The notes under the pieces were generated by a model, which saw nothing but the letters and a program-made list of their open reading frames with translations, was not told the origin of the DNA and searched no databases. Below are positions 31,961-42,999 of a stretch of 64,000 nucleotides of DNA, piece after piece. Position 1 is the stretch's first letter, and every line of letters begins with the position of its first letter. This stretch comes from Haematobia irritans (Eukaryota; Arthropoda; Insecta; Diptera; Muscidae). Position numbers and translations under genes: made by a program. The DNA is taken from positions 62,256,891-62,320,890 of the forward strand of contig NC_134398.1 in assembly GCF_050003625.1 (NCBI RefSeq). Reading direction: 5' to 3'.

Positions 31961-32260
31961 GCTATTCACATCTACTATTTTAATTTAGTAATATCGTAAT
32001 AACTTTAGAATATTATAATAACATAAAAAGGATAAACGAGTCAAATGATAATATTCCCAATAATTTACTGACAGTTTATCTAACAAATTTGTATGGTAAT
32101 AGTAGATTTAAAGTTTACGATAACCTTTATGTATATAATGAAAAAACTTTACAACAAGGTGTATTTGCTACAAAAATGCCCGCATAATGGCTGGACTCAT
32201 TATTAATGTTTCAACTGAGCTTTGAAATATGTGGAAACCCTTATACTTGCAGCAAGGCTT

Positions 32261-32593
32261 ATGGTGTTTTCTTTTCTGAAAAAAGTGTTTTGCCTTCATT
32301 TTGTCTGTACAGAATGCGCATTTTTAAAATGTTACCAGCAACCTAAAAAAAATGCTATCATTTCAGCGGGCAGAAAAGAATTCAAAGAATGAAACAGGGC
32401 AATCGCAGCACTCTCGTTTGTTGCAGTGCTGAAAATGCCCGTAATTTGCCTCTATGCGTGGCGCTATTTTCACAACAGAATTCGAAGCCTTTTCGCACTT
32501 TTGCCAGTTTTTTTAGAAAAGAACCTAAAAAGTACATTTTCGGGGCAAAATGCAAAAAAAGTGCGCATTTTTAACAAGAAAAGAAAACGCCAT
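32261..32593 (+). mobile_element. Short TIR element (ATGGYGTTTTCTTTTCT)
   Basis: ATGGTGTTTTCTTTTCT at 32261-32277 is the inverse of AGAAAAGAAAACGCCAT at 32577-32593, with one mismatch. About 333 bp, non-coding. Confidence 0.5.
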
Positions 32594-32630
32594 TAGATAA
32601 AAACGCCGATTTATCCATATTTCAATAGAA

Positions 32631-33613
32631 ACATCCCAATAAACACAGGATGAGCGTTTTTCAAATGCAACAACTTTTCAGTTTAAGGGTAAATATAATT
32701 TTCAACATAAATTCAACTTGACTTGAAATAGCTCATCTTCAATACATCTTCAAATTGTTTGCGAATTACTTCCAATTTGCTAAAATGTTGACGAAATCTT
32801 TGAAAAGGCGTTGAAGATAATATGAGAAAACTTTGACAAAACACTACCCTAAAATGCAACGAAAAAACCATGTGGTTTTCAATACTTATTTGTGCAACGA
32901 AGTTCGTGGTCTTACAAGAAATTAAAAAAATGGAAAATTTTAGACAAATAACCAAATAGTTTATAAAAATAGGTAAGTGAAAATAAAAAATGAAATAAAA
33001 CTTTAAGGAAGTCACTAAATGTATATCTCTTTGCAGAAAACTAAAATCTTTAGATGCTACGTTCTTGAAAACATTAAAAAGCTGACCGATGAAAAAATGG
33101 TGGACAATTAACTGGAACTGCTTCAAATAGTTTATAATAATTGGTACGTCAATATGAAAAATTTAATCAACACTTTAGAGAAGTCACTAAATTTAAATCT
33201 CTTTGCAGAAAACTAAAATATTTGGATGCTACATTCTTGCAAACATTAAGAAGCTGACCAATGAAAAATGAGTGGCTTATCGACAAGAAAAAGTTTCCAG
33301 AAACATTACAAATGCAACCAATTAAAATTGTTATAAACAACAAATTGTTGAAATCAACAACTTCTGGATGAAAATGTGCATCACATCGTCAGTTTAATTC
33401 ATATGCTATTATCAGTTTAAAATGGATATTTTGTGAATTCCTTTTGCTGAAAATCAATTCTAACACGCGGTCCAGTACGTTCCTAATTTCAAATTGCCCG
33501 CAGGTTAATAAATTTTAATGCTGTTTTATGACACCAAAAGGAAGGAAATCGAATTATCAATGCAAAAGTGTTTACTAATAATATTTAAGATATTTAAAGT
33601 TTTGTTGTTTGTT

Positions 33614-33646
<33 letters not shown>

Positions 33647-34103
33647 TTCTTATTTGTTGATATGTTTAATAAGATTATTATTTATCAATTGGTATTGTAG
33701 TGTATTATGTAGTGTAGTGTATTATATATTTTATTTTGATAAAAATGAATAAATTATACAAAATTCATAGAATTTTGGCTTTGACTTTCAATTTGAAGTG
33801 GGGATATCATTCATACACATTTAGGTTGAAAAGTATTTGCAACGATGTTAATTTTGAATTTGACTCGCATCGAAAATTGTTTGACAAATTATTGAGTAGT
33901 GATGCATTTCAATTTGAGGATAACACTTGAGATATTATTGCTAATGTGTTGAATTTCACTGTTGAGGGTAATGTCTGTTTTTTGTTGAGAACGCGATTTT
34001 CTCAACAATTTCTCAACTTGAATATTACCCTAATCCTTTGAAAAAATGTTTGAAAAATTGTTGAAATTTAGCATTTTTCAAACGTTTGTGTTTATTGGGA
34101 TGT
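32631..34103 (+). mobile_element. 1.47-kb element with perfect 17-bp TIRs
   Basis: ACATCCCAATAAACACA (32631-32647) is exactly inverted at 34087-34103. Similarity continues inward (TTTTTCAAAYG, GGGTAATAT, CAACTTGA). It contains two ~110-bp related segments (about 33000-33080 and 33175-33260: TGCAGAAAACTAAAATMTTT, GAAAACATTAAGAAGCTGACC) and a 31-T run. No transposase is seen. Superfamily not recognised. Confidence 0.6.
33615..33645 (+). repeat. Poly(T) run of 31
   Basis: Uninterrupted T tract inside the 1.47-kb element. Confidence 0.9.
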
Positions 34104-34250
34104 CGAAAATAAAAAAAGCCAAAAATAGCTAAAAGGGTCATGAAAAAAAGCCAGAAAAAAAGCTAAAAGCTAAATGCATTTTTTTCCCGCTAAACGTCTT
34201 CAAAAAAAGCCAAATCTAGCGGGAAAAAAGCTAAATTGGCAACGCTGGCA

Positions 34251-35612
34251 AATTTCATCCGATACGGCTGAAATTTGGTACATGGTGTTGGTATATGGTC
34301 TCTAACAACCATGCAAAAATTGGTCCACATCGGTCCGTAATTATATATAACCCCCATATAAACCGATCCCCAGATTTGGCTTGCGAAGCCTCAAAGAGAA
34401 GCAAATTTCATCCGATCCGCCTAAAATTCGGTACATGATGTTGGTATATGGTCTCTAACAACCATGCAAAAATTGGTCCACATCGGTCCATAATTATATA
34501 TAGACCCCATATAAACCGATCTCCAGATTTGGCTTGCGAAGCCTAAAAGAGAAGCAAATTGCATCCGATCCGGCTGAGATTTGGTACATGGTGTTGGTAT
34601 ATGGTCTCTAACAACCGTGCAAAAATTGGTCCACATCGGTCCATAATTATATATAGCGCCCATATAAACCGATCCCCAGATTTGGGTTCCGGAGCCTCAA
34701 AGAGGAGCAAATTTCATCCGATCCGCCTGCAATTTGGTACATGATATTGGTATATGGTCTCTAACAACCATACAAAAATTGGTTCATAATTATATATAGC
34801 CCCCATATAAACCGATCCCCAGATTTGGCTTGCGAAGTCTCCAAGAGAAGCAAATTTCATCCAATCCGGTTGTAATTTGGAACATGGTGTTCTTTAACAA
34901 TCTTGATCTTTAACAATCGTGCCAGAATTGGTCCATATCGGTCCATAATTATATATAGCCCCCATATAAAACGTTCTCCAGATTTGACCTCCGGAGCCTC
35001 TTGGAGGAGCAAAATTCATCCGATCCGGTTCAAATTAGGAACATGGTGTTAGCATATGGTCGCTAAGAACCATACCAAAATTGGTCCAATCACACCAAAA
35101 TTGGTCCATATCGGTTCATAATCATGGTTGCCACTAGAGCCAAAAATAATCTACCAAAATTTTATTTCTATAGAAAATTTTGTCAAAATTTTATTTCTAG
35201 AGAAAATTTTGTTAAAATTTTATTCCGTTCATAATAAAATTTTCATCATTGTCAAAATTTTATTTCTATAGAAAATTTTGTGAAAATTTTATTTCTATAG
35301 AAAATTTTGTTAAAATTTTATTTCTGTAGAAACTTTTGTAAAAATTTTATGTCTACTTTGTCAAACTGAATTATATACGTATTGGATCGATCTTTTTTGA
35401 TTTAATATATACCACGTATGGACTTACATACAATTTAGAAGATGGTGTTAGGAGGTTTGAAGATACCTTGCCATCGGCAAGCGTTACCGCAACTTAAGTA
35501 ATTCGATTGTGGATGGCAGTGTTTAGAAGAAGTTTCTACGCAATCCATGATGGAGGGTACATAAGCTTCGGCCTGGCCGAACTTACGGCAGTATATACTT
35601 GTTTCTTTTTAG
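34251..35612 (-). mobile_element. Inverted tandem-unit TIR element, left arm
   Basis: Reverse complement of 27705-29450, including the minisatellite (35140-35350), the TACCCTCCATCATGG end and the palindrome at 35567-35581. Confidence 0.8.
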
Positions 35613-36240
35613 TCACGATATTAAAATTTGACAAATTTAAAGACGATTTCATTAATTTTGAAATTTTTTTCAGATTTACTAAAGCCAAAGTATAGTATAC
35701 TAAAAAAAATATTTACGTGATATTAAAGATTGCGCAACCTAAATTTTAGGATGCGAAATTTACAAAATATTAAGGACAAATTTCTTTAAAATAATGGAAT
35801 TTTGATTAAAATAAATTTTAATCAAAAATTGTTTTCATTAAATTTAGGACACAAATTTTGTAAATTTGCGTCCCTCCTTAAAAGTCGCATGTCTTTGAAC
35901 TAAGGCTATTTTTCCTTAATGTAACGAAATACACTTTCGATTTGTCCTTAAATTACCTGAAATATTGAAACTTTAGATATAAGATAAAAACGCTTCTAAT
36001 ATAGGCTAAGAGTTATTTTTATGATATAGCGTCTTTGGTTCAAAGTTTTTTTTTTTTTGGAATAAAGAAAACATTTTTTACTTTGAAGTCTGGATTTTTA
36101 AACAAAGCCAAACAATTTTTTTTTCTTGCGATGACACCCGTTTGACTTCATTTTGGAAAAGCAAAAAACGTTATATCAAAGAAATAGATCTTCTACGGTA
36201 AGCAAAATAGGCATTCGTATATTAAGGACATGACATTCGC
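35613..36240 (+). mobile_element. Remnant CACTGAAAAA-family MITE, expanded
   Basis: TTTAAAGACGATTTCATTAATTTT continues the piece at 30650-30695, and AAGCAAAATAGGCATTCGTAT with AAGGACATGACA closes it. The middle (35700-36170) holds unrelated A+T-rich sequence. Confidence 0.5.
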
Positions 36241-36315
36241 CACACTCCGTCTTCTTTTGAATATTGCTGAAACAACCCTTTGGTTTCTGTAGTAAGAGAA
36301 AGGAACCCAGTTAAC

Positions 36316-36545
36316 AAGAGAAACCTCCGGATGACTGAGCAACGGGCGAAGCAGAATAGTCTAGGGGTCAATCCTGCGAAGACAGAGCATGTCATGTACT
36401 GCAATGAACGAAAAATTCCCACGGTTAAGCCCATTTCCTTAGGTGGTATTGAAGTTCCTTTTGGTGAGTGTGCAAAATATGTCGGAGCTCTATTTAATGT
36501 AATCTCAATAAGAAAGAATGAGAAAAGCCACGTTAGACCACTAGT
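36316..36545 (+). pseudogene. LINE reverse-transcriptase fragment (thumb region)
   Basis: The frame reads GLGVNP-type sequence (SLGVNPAKTEHVMYC), then KIPTVKP and GECAKYVGALFNV. This is the region following the palm (…GLxVNPxKTE…AKYLGVxLD…) of I/LOA-type LINE reverse transcriptases. Only ~75 residues survive, with no upstream YADD block and no RNase H downstream. Upstream and downstream sequence shows no LINE features, so this is an isolated scrap. Confidence 0.55.
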
Positions 36546-36599
36546 AACCACTGTGATTCATCACCAATGTAATCCTTACTTCTGTACTATACAACAACG

Positions 36600-37312
36600 A
36601 CTTACTCCTTAACGTCATTCTCATCATGGCTTTATGGTTTTGCACCAGAGTACTCTTGGATTTAAGTAATCTTTTCAGAAAATTGCATCAATGCCTGGCG
36701 GCGCAATACATATGAAATATGAGTATGGGTGGTGTATGTGAGCCAAACTCTTTCATATACTCTAATATGTGTATGCATACGCCCTCACTCCAGTTTATTC
36801 ATTCAAAATTTTACATTCTCTACACGCATACATGTTACGCGCATATCTCTGTTTGTTGTTAGCCTACCCTAGTAGGAGTTTTTGTTTTGACTGTTTGAGG
36901 TTGCTGCAATATTGCATACATGAATGAACTGCCGCATGAATAACTGACTGTAAAAGTGTGAGCACGAATATTGAAGGAATCTGCTATCTGCACAATTTCA
37001 GTATCATCTAAGTATCCCATTGAAGTCGATGTGCAGGAGAAGTCTACACAATTGTTAATAGCTACATTAAAAGATCTATGATAAATTAAGATTTTTTCTA
37101 GCCCATAAACATATCGATATCTTAATTCCATAGTATGCCAAGTCGACTGTTTAAGTTTTTTTGAATGAAACTATATAAATAGTTTGATCCATTATTAAAG
37201 AATTACGCATCAGACTGCATATACGTATCAGATAATATTGAAACTAAATTAATGTCATATGGTGGGAGATTAATTACCTATATAAGCTAATTCAGTTCTT
37301 GATCGGTTTATG
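36600..37312. other. Apparently unique sequence, one weak hypothetical frame
   Basis: No repeat match. A 90-codon minus frame (36859-37131) reads SMGYLDDTEIVQIADSFNIR near its middle and looks compositionally protein-like. I recognise no family, it lacks splice or promoter context, and it may be chance. Confidence 0.25.
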
Positions 37313-38563
37313 TACACTGTTAGAAAAATATGGTTTTCATATGTTTCGATATAAACAAAATGTGTTTCGGGCACAATTTTAAAACACAATATATTTAAGT
37401 GCAAGCATGTAGTGTTCCTAAACTAACACTAAATGTTTGGGACATCTATGTTAATATGTTAGAATATATTATGTTTGGGGCATGAATGTTTCATAAAAAT
37501 CATATGTGTGAATGCAAACATATATAAATTTACAAATTTCGACTAAACATATATATGTTGTGATATTTTATTCAAAGCGACAGAGAGAGTATACACGCTC
37601 ACAAAAAATCGCTTCTGTAACATATACTCCCAAACATATTTTGCTTCAAGCATATACATTTTTGGGTATTGCCCAAACATTTATATGTTTGATCTCTTCC
37701 AGTATATAATATGTTTGAAAGCATATTGGTCTAAACAATATATGTTTGGGTAGTCTAAGTTCCAAACATTTTGTATTTTTGCATCCAAATTCAATAATGT
37801 TGTCTTCCAAAAAACAATATGTTATTATGTGAACATATAATATGTTTGGAAGCATTTTGCACCCAAAAATATTATATGCTTAAAAAAAATTCTCCCAAAC
37901 AATATTGTGCTCAAAATTTTCTTTATTTATTTACAATCATAATGAATTATGAAAATAAACAGGTAATATAGGTGCTAACAACATAGGATTTCGACCTGAA
38001 TGCTCAAAATTTTGTTTCTGCCTAATTGTATATTCCCCCACATCTTTCTCACTTCCACGAGATTTTTTAGTTCTTAGCACCTTTTTCTGTAATACAAACA
38101 TTGTAGAAGAAATTATTCAATTGTATGATTTTTTTATTTTAATTTTACCTTTTGCCGGACGGGGATTTGAACAGCGGACCACACAGTTTGTAAGGATCAA
38201 AGAAGTTGCTGATCAATTGCCCAAGGAAAAATAAAATGTTAATTTTGTAATAACAAGCAACAACCACCAACTTAATTTAATATCGCTGCCTGTTAAATAG
38301 CGCTCCAAGCTACTAAACACATATATGTTTATAGGCTATTTCTAAATTAATATATGTTTGCATTCAAGCATATTATATTTACAAACATTTTATGTCCCAA
38401 ATATAATATGTTCTAACATATTAACATATATGTCCCAAACATGTTATGCTAGTTTATGAACATTATATGCTTGCACTCAAAAATATTGTGTTTAAAAATT
38501 TGTGTTCCAAACATATAATGTTTATAGCCAAACATATGAAAAACAGTCTTTTTCATCCGTATA
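37313..38563 (+). mobile_element. Long-TIR, TATGTTTG-rich element with tRNA-like core
   Basis: The left ~240 bp (37313-37560) is the inverted counterpart of the right ~260 bp (38300-38563): TTTTCATATGTTT, TATAAACA, AGTGCAAGCAT and TATGTTAATATGTTAGAA recur in inverse order. Ends TACACTGTTAG and CATCCGTATA. The core holds a minus-strand tRNA-like stretch (about 38150-38230). Non-coding, about 1.25 kb. A partial copy lies at 1756-2722. Confidence 0.65.
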
Positions 38564-39477
38564 GAGAAAGAAATAGAGATGGAAACCGGGAGAGTTGAAG
38601 AAAGACATCAACACAACACAGCGAAAGAATCAAAAGAGAACAATTTCTATGAAACCGCTTGTATGTTGTTTCGGAAAACTGTTTTATGATAAGGCCAAAA
38701 ATTTGATATGCTTAAGTCTAAATATTATTTAATTTGAATAACGAGAATAGACATTCGGAACCAAGAGAATAGACATTTGAAAAACAAACAGCATATGTTT
38801 TCGCCTTGAGAGCAGCATTTTATGTATGTGTGGACATGTGTTTTGTTTATCATTTTGGCATTATGGGCACAATTTTTTCTTGGTTCGTTAAAAGGAATCA
38901 GGGGTCTTCATAAAAGTAACGAAAGGGCACTATACTCTTTTAAGAATTGGGACAGTAAAATGAAATAAGGAGGAAATAGTGAAAAATTACACAGTAAAAT
39001 GTATAAAAACAAAGTTTAGTTCCTCTTTATTAATAAGTAGTCCACGAGGAGTTGACGGACACCTTCAAATATAAAAACGGGCATTAAGTTCGAGTTTTGC
39101 AGCTAAAACAATTTAAAAAGTTTATTTTCTTTAAAATAAATTATTAAAGAAAAATAAAAGGCATTTTAGAGCGATGGTGTTAAATGCTAGTAAAAAACTG
39201 TTTATGTCTAAATAAATTTATGTTTATATTATAAAATTATTTATGTATGTTTATACTCGACTCCACGTTCTTCTTTTGTTAGAGTTTTTGAATTCCTTCC
39301 AAATTTTAAAGTTTTGTACCAAAAACAGTTTTTTGTTACAAAATTTTTATTTTTGCAATAAAAAATAATATTTTATCCAAAAATCAGTCAATTTCGTTTA
39401 TATCAAGCACTGTTCATTTCTGACTGTAAATCTTTAATAACCCACATAAATATGTAAATTAAAAAAAAAGTGTTCGG
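38564..39477. other. No gene recognised
   Basis: Unmatched A+T-rich sequence without meaningful frames. Confidence 0.45.
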
Positions 39478-39546
39478 TCGGAGCAGGGAGTGAACCCACG
39501 ACCCTTTGCATGCAAGGCAGACATGCTAACCACTGCTCCACGTGGC
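39478..39546 (-). repeat. tRNA-derived SINE-like head
   Basis: On the minus strand: A-box-like TGGAGCAGTGGTTAGCATG, B-box-like GTGGGTTCACTCCC, then a T9 run. The acceptor stem does not close, so it is not a functional tRNA. It most likely marks a tRNA-derived SINE. Confidence 0.45.
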
Positions 39547-39567
39547 AAACAAATGTATGTTTCTGTT

Positions 39568-42500
39568 GTTGTTGTAACAGTTTACTGTGATCTCATCCAT
39601 TTCATGTTATACACTTGGTACATCAGCTTGTTGGCAGATCAAGGAACTCTGCGACTAAGATGGGGTGTGTCCAGAGTGATCTGGTGGTAAGTCGGGTTGG
39701 TTTGGCTGGGCAAGAGAAAAGATGACGCGTGTCGTGTGGCCCTTGGTTGCAAATTGGACAAACGTCAGCTACGCTGCTATCAATCACCGATAAGTAGGAA
39801 TTGAGGCGGCTGCACTTGCCTGATCTTAATTGGGCCAAAACTACCCTAGTCTGCCGTGGGAGGTCTCTTTCCTCCGGTGCTATGGGCGGTGGTCGGACTC
39901 CAAGAACAGGATTAACCTTGTAGCTTCTCACCGCTTCAGCTACAGTATCCTCATGAATCCTGTTCAAACCTGCCTGGTATGCTGCTTGATCTAGAGGCTC
40001 TCTTTTATAGCGCTGGATCTCGCGCTCTAGATTATGTATATCAACCCTTACGTTCCTGGGTGGTGGTTTTGTATCCATAAGATAGTGGTTTGGATGATTA
40101 CTGCGATAACAACCCAGGAGATACTGCTTTGACAACATGTAGTTGTGTCTTCGCACAGGGATGATCTTTGTCTCCACATAAAGGTGATCCAGGGGTGTGC
40201 TGCGGAGACACCCAGTCGCAGTTCTAAGAGCAGCGTTCTGGCAGGTTTGTATGTTATTCCACTGCGTATCACTGGTCTGCGGTGTCCACACTGGCCCTGC
40301 ATAGTTTACCACTGACCGGCCAATTGCCTTATAAGTAGTTAGCAAGGTTTCTTTGTCCGCACCCAAAGTACTGCCGGCAAGTGACTTGAGGACCTTGTTT
40401 CTACCACGGAGCTTATTACAAATTGCAGTGGCATGGGCAGATGACCTAAAAAGGCTGTCGAATGTGACCCTCAAGTTTCTCGCAGTGAAATAACTGGTAA
40501 GATTAGCTATGTAGACGTTCAACCGATCGCAAATGTCATCAACATTGGGCCCAGATGCCAAGATTGTACAGTCATCCGCATATGATACAATCTCGACGCC
40601 GTCAGGAGGGGGTGGAATCGAGGACATGTAGAGGTTAAACAGTGCCGGAGATATCACCCCACCTTGGGGAACTCCCTGTTTAACTCTACGCGGTCTTGAC
40701 TTTCTGTCCCTGAATTCCACGTACGACTGGCGTCCACACATATAATTCAGCACCCAACGCTTCGCTCCTGCCGGTAGGGACGTATTCTCGATGTCCTCAA
40801 ATAATGTGGCATGGTTGACCGTATCGAATGCTTTCGATAGGTCAAGTGCCACGAGGACCGTCCTATGACACGGCCTGGGCTGGTTAAGTCCCTTATTAAT
40901 TTGTGTCGAAATGGCATGTATGGCTGTTGTCGTACTATGTACCTTACTGAATCCATGTTGATGGTGGGCAGCTGGAAAATTCTCCACAAGGCTGGGGAGG
41001 AGTAATGCCTCAAGTGTCTTGGCTACTGGCGAAAGAAGGGATATCGGTCTGTACGATTCACCTTTGCTCGAATCTTTGCCCGGTTTCAGTAGTGGAATCA
41101 CCCTTCCCATTTTCCAGACATCGGGTATAATGTGTGATTCCAAAGACAAATTGAGGAGTCTGGTCAGGTACTCAACTCCCAGTATTCCCAGATGCTTCAG
41201 AATTAGCATTGAAATTCCGTCAGGGCCCAGCGCTTTAGATGGTTTCGCGCTGTTGATGACATTGGTAACTTCGGCTGCAGTAAATTGTGGTGTGTCATCG
41301 GCTCGGAGACCACGTACACGACGGGTGGCTCTCCTTTTCGCTCTATCACTCTCGGGATGCTCGACAAACTGTCGGTTGAAGTATTTGGCGCACCTCTTCG
41401 GATCAGTCACAGTCACGTCGCCAAATGTGACTGAAATCCCATCATCCCTTGTGGAGGGGTTCGAGAGGGCTCTAACTGTTGACCACAATTTACCAGTTCC
41501 TGTTCCTAAGTTACATTGCTTCAGGTGCTCTAACCAAGTGTTCCGCTTGTGCTCGTCGACTATCTTACTAATCTCTAGATTTAGTTCTCTGATTCTAGGA
41601 TCAGCAGGGTTAGCACGACGGCGTTCATCACGCTCGTCTGCGAGTCCCGCCGCTTCGGCTGGAAAGTTGGGCCTCACTTGGGCAATTCGACCAGCGGGTA
41701 TGAAGCGAGCGGCTGCTGCGTTGATGATGTCCCGGAACTCCCTCTGGGCAACATGAACATGTGAGTGGGACGGGAGCTCACTGAAGCGGCGATCGGTGTA
41801 TTCTCTGAAGCCTTCCCAGTTGGCTTTCTTTTGATTAATAAACGTCCGGCGTTCAGAGGTTATGAAATCGGAGGGTCGGTTGATGGTGAGAATTATGGGG
41901 AGGTGGTCCGAACCCAATGAAATGACGGGTTGCCAGGAGACGTCATTTATCAGACCAGGCGATGCTAACGATAAATCTGGCGAACTGCTGCAGTCACCCA
42001 TAATTCTCGTGGGGGCCTCTTCGTTCACCGTGCAAAATGTGGAGTCGTCATTACCCAGGAGAGAATGCCAAAGTTCATGGTGGGCATTAAAATCTCCTAG
42101 AACCAATCGGTTATGCCCGCTCAACAACCACTCAATGTTTGGGCTATAACCAGGAGCACAGCTACCAACCGGCGGTATGTACACATTGTATAGCTCTATC
42201 TCGGCAGCCACACACTTAACTGCTACCCCCATACATTCCATGTACGGGTCATTAGTGTCTAGCACAAGCGTGATAGGTCTATACTGCACGGAACGGTGTA
42301 ATATGAAAGCCAGGCCACCACCTCCATTTCTTGTGCGATCCTTCCGTAGGACATTGTACCCATCACAATGTCGTAGGCTGCAGGTGGGATTCAGCTTTGT
42401 TTCCTGGATCGCCGCGACCCTTATCCTTTTCCGATTCATGAAGTCTACGATCTCACTAATCTTACCACGGAGCCCTTTGCAATTAAATTGCAAAAATGAT

Positions 42501-42950
42501 GCACTCTCCGGAACTGGTACAACAATATTCGGTGTAAGATGCTGCGGCGGAGAATATTGTTGTGCGGGAGAAGTCGGTGGGGTCACATAATCAGATGACC
42601 CACTGCTGCTGTCATTGGCACAGCATCCTGCCACGAAGTCAGTTTGACTATACTCCCGCAGCGATGTTAGGCCGGAGCAGTTCCGGAAGTGCACCCATTC
42701 CATGCACCGGTTACACCTCACCGAAACCGAGCGATGGTGAATTCGATTTCGGCAGACGGCACAGTACCATGGTCCGGGGTTTTCCTCCATCCCGGCTCGG
42801 ACCAAAAGCAGGCGGAGATGGCTCCCCGGGATGCACCTTCTCCAACACGAAAAAACGGACGAGACAACACGTACACTGAGGTGGCAGCCGCTGGCCGATG
42901 GCTGGTATCCATCGGGTCAATCCGGTGCTTAGAACCCGCCGCCGTGGGAT
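39568..42950 (-). mobile_element. Non-LTR retrotransposon (jockey/I group)
   Basis: 3383 bp on the minus strand, flanked by the exact 10-bp direct repeat TGTTTCTGTT (39558-39567 and 42951-42960). The 5' end reads ATCCCACGGCGGCGGG; the 3' end is ACAACAAC-type rather than poly(A). It has one long frame. The presence of the 5' GC-rich leader suggests a near-full-length insertion, though the frame carries internal deletions. Confidence 0.85.
39623..42790 (-). CDS. LINE ORF: PHD-like finger, AP endonuclease, reverse transcriptase
   Basis: 1055 residues from the ATG at 42790. The frame is open ~42 codons further upstream, without an ATG, through a hydrophobic RLLLVRAG that leads into MEENPGP (2A-like). 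Then come a Cys/His PHD-like finger (CAVC...CNRC..WVHFRNC), an AP-type endonuclease (FNCKGL, IQETKL, LGDFNAHH, GSDHLPI), a reverse transcriptase (~residues 520-785; LDLSKAFDTVNH, GVPQGGVISP, YADD near 736-739), and a C-terminal CPIC...H...C knuckle. The enzyme nicks target DNA and copies its RNA there. Two places look deleted in frame relative to related LINEs: after HELWHSLLGN in the endonuclease, and after YFTARNL, where the usual spacer before VTFDSLF is missing. So it is probably inactive though open. The clade call is inference. Confidence 0.88.
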   Translation of the reverse strand: MEENPGPWYCAVCRNRIHHRSVSVRCNRCMEWVHFRNCSGLTSLREYSQTDFVAGCCANDSSSGSSDYVTPPTSPAQQYSPPQHLTPNIVVPVPESASFLQFNCKGLRGKISEIVDFMNRKRIRVAAIQETKLNPTCSLRHCDGYNVLRKDRTRNGGGGLAFILHRSVQYRPITLVLDTNDPYMECMGVAVKCVAAEIELYNVYIPPVGSCAPGYSPNIEWLLSGHNRLVLGDFNAHHELWHSLLGNDDSTFCTVNEEAPTRIMGDCSSSPDLSLASPGLINDVSWQPVISLGSDHLPIILTINRPSDFITSERRTFINQKKANWEGFREYTDRRFSELPSHSHVHVAQREFRDIINAAAARFIPAGRIAQVRPNFPAEAAGLADERDERRRANPADPRIRELNLEISKIVDEHKRNTWLEHLKQCNLGTGTGKLWSTVRALSNPSTRDDGISVTFGDVTVTDPKRCAKYFNRQFVEHPESDRAKRRATRRVRGLRADDTPQFTAAEVTNVINSAKPSKALGPDGISMLILKHLGILGVEYLTRLLNLSLESHIIPDVWKMGRVIPLLKPGKDSSKGESYRPISLLSPVAKTLEALLLPSLVENFPAAHHQHGFSKVHSTTTAIHAISTQINKGLNQPRPCHRTVLVALDLSKAFDTVNHATLFEDIENTSLPAGAKRWVLNYMCGRQSYVEFRDRKSRPRRVKQGVPQGGVISPALFNLYMSSIPPPPDGVEIVSYADDCTILASGPNVDDICDRLNVYIANLTSYFTARNLRVTFDSLFRSSAHATAICNKLRGRNKVLKSLAGSTLGADKETLLTTYKAIGRSVVNYAGPVWTPQTSDTQWNNIQTCQNAALRTATGCLRSTPLDHLYVETKIIPVRRHNYMLSKQYLLGCYRSNHPNHYLMDTKPPPRNVRVDIHNLEREIQRYKREPLDQAAYQAGLNRIHEDTVAEAVRSYKVNPVLGVRPPPIAPEERDLPRQTRVVLAQLRSGKCSRLNSYLSVIDSSVADVCPICNQGPHDTRHLFSCPAKPTRLTTRSLWTHPILVAEFLDLPTS

Positions 42951-42999
42951 TGTTTCTGTTAAATAATGTTATGTTTGCATGGGCTCGTGGGCTCTGCAA

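Larger units (their letters stand above)
31059..34247 (+). mobile_element. hAT-like non-coding insertion
   Basis: Right end CAACGCTG (minus strand CAGCGTTG), left end CAGAATTG. Both inner flanks (31095-31165 and 34105-34235) are crowded with AAAAAGCTA/AAAAGCC words, typical of hAT subterminal repeats. No transposase frame was found. The longest, 137 codons minus at 32713-33126, shows no motif. A clean 8-bp target duplication is not visible, and about one repeat unit of host sequence seems lost at the junction. Confidence 0.45.

Noticed and set aside
32713..33126. 137-codon minus frame as a transposase or host gene
   Set aside because: Phe/Ile-rich reading of A+T-rich DNA. It spans a 110-bp internal duplication and shows no catalytic or binding motif.
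39478..39546. Functional tRNA gene
   Set aside because: A- and B-box-like words are present but the acceptor stem does not pair. Better explained as a tRNA-derived repeat.
41019..41756. 245-codon plus-strand frame
   Set aside because: Antisense shadow of the LINE reverse-transcriptase ORF, with no motif of its own.
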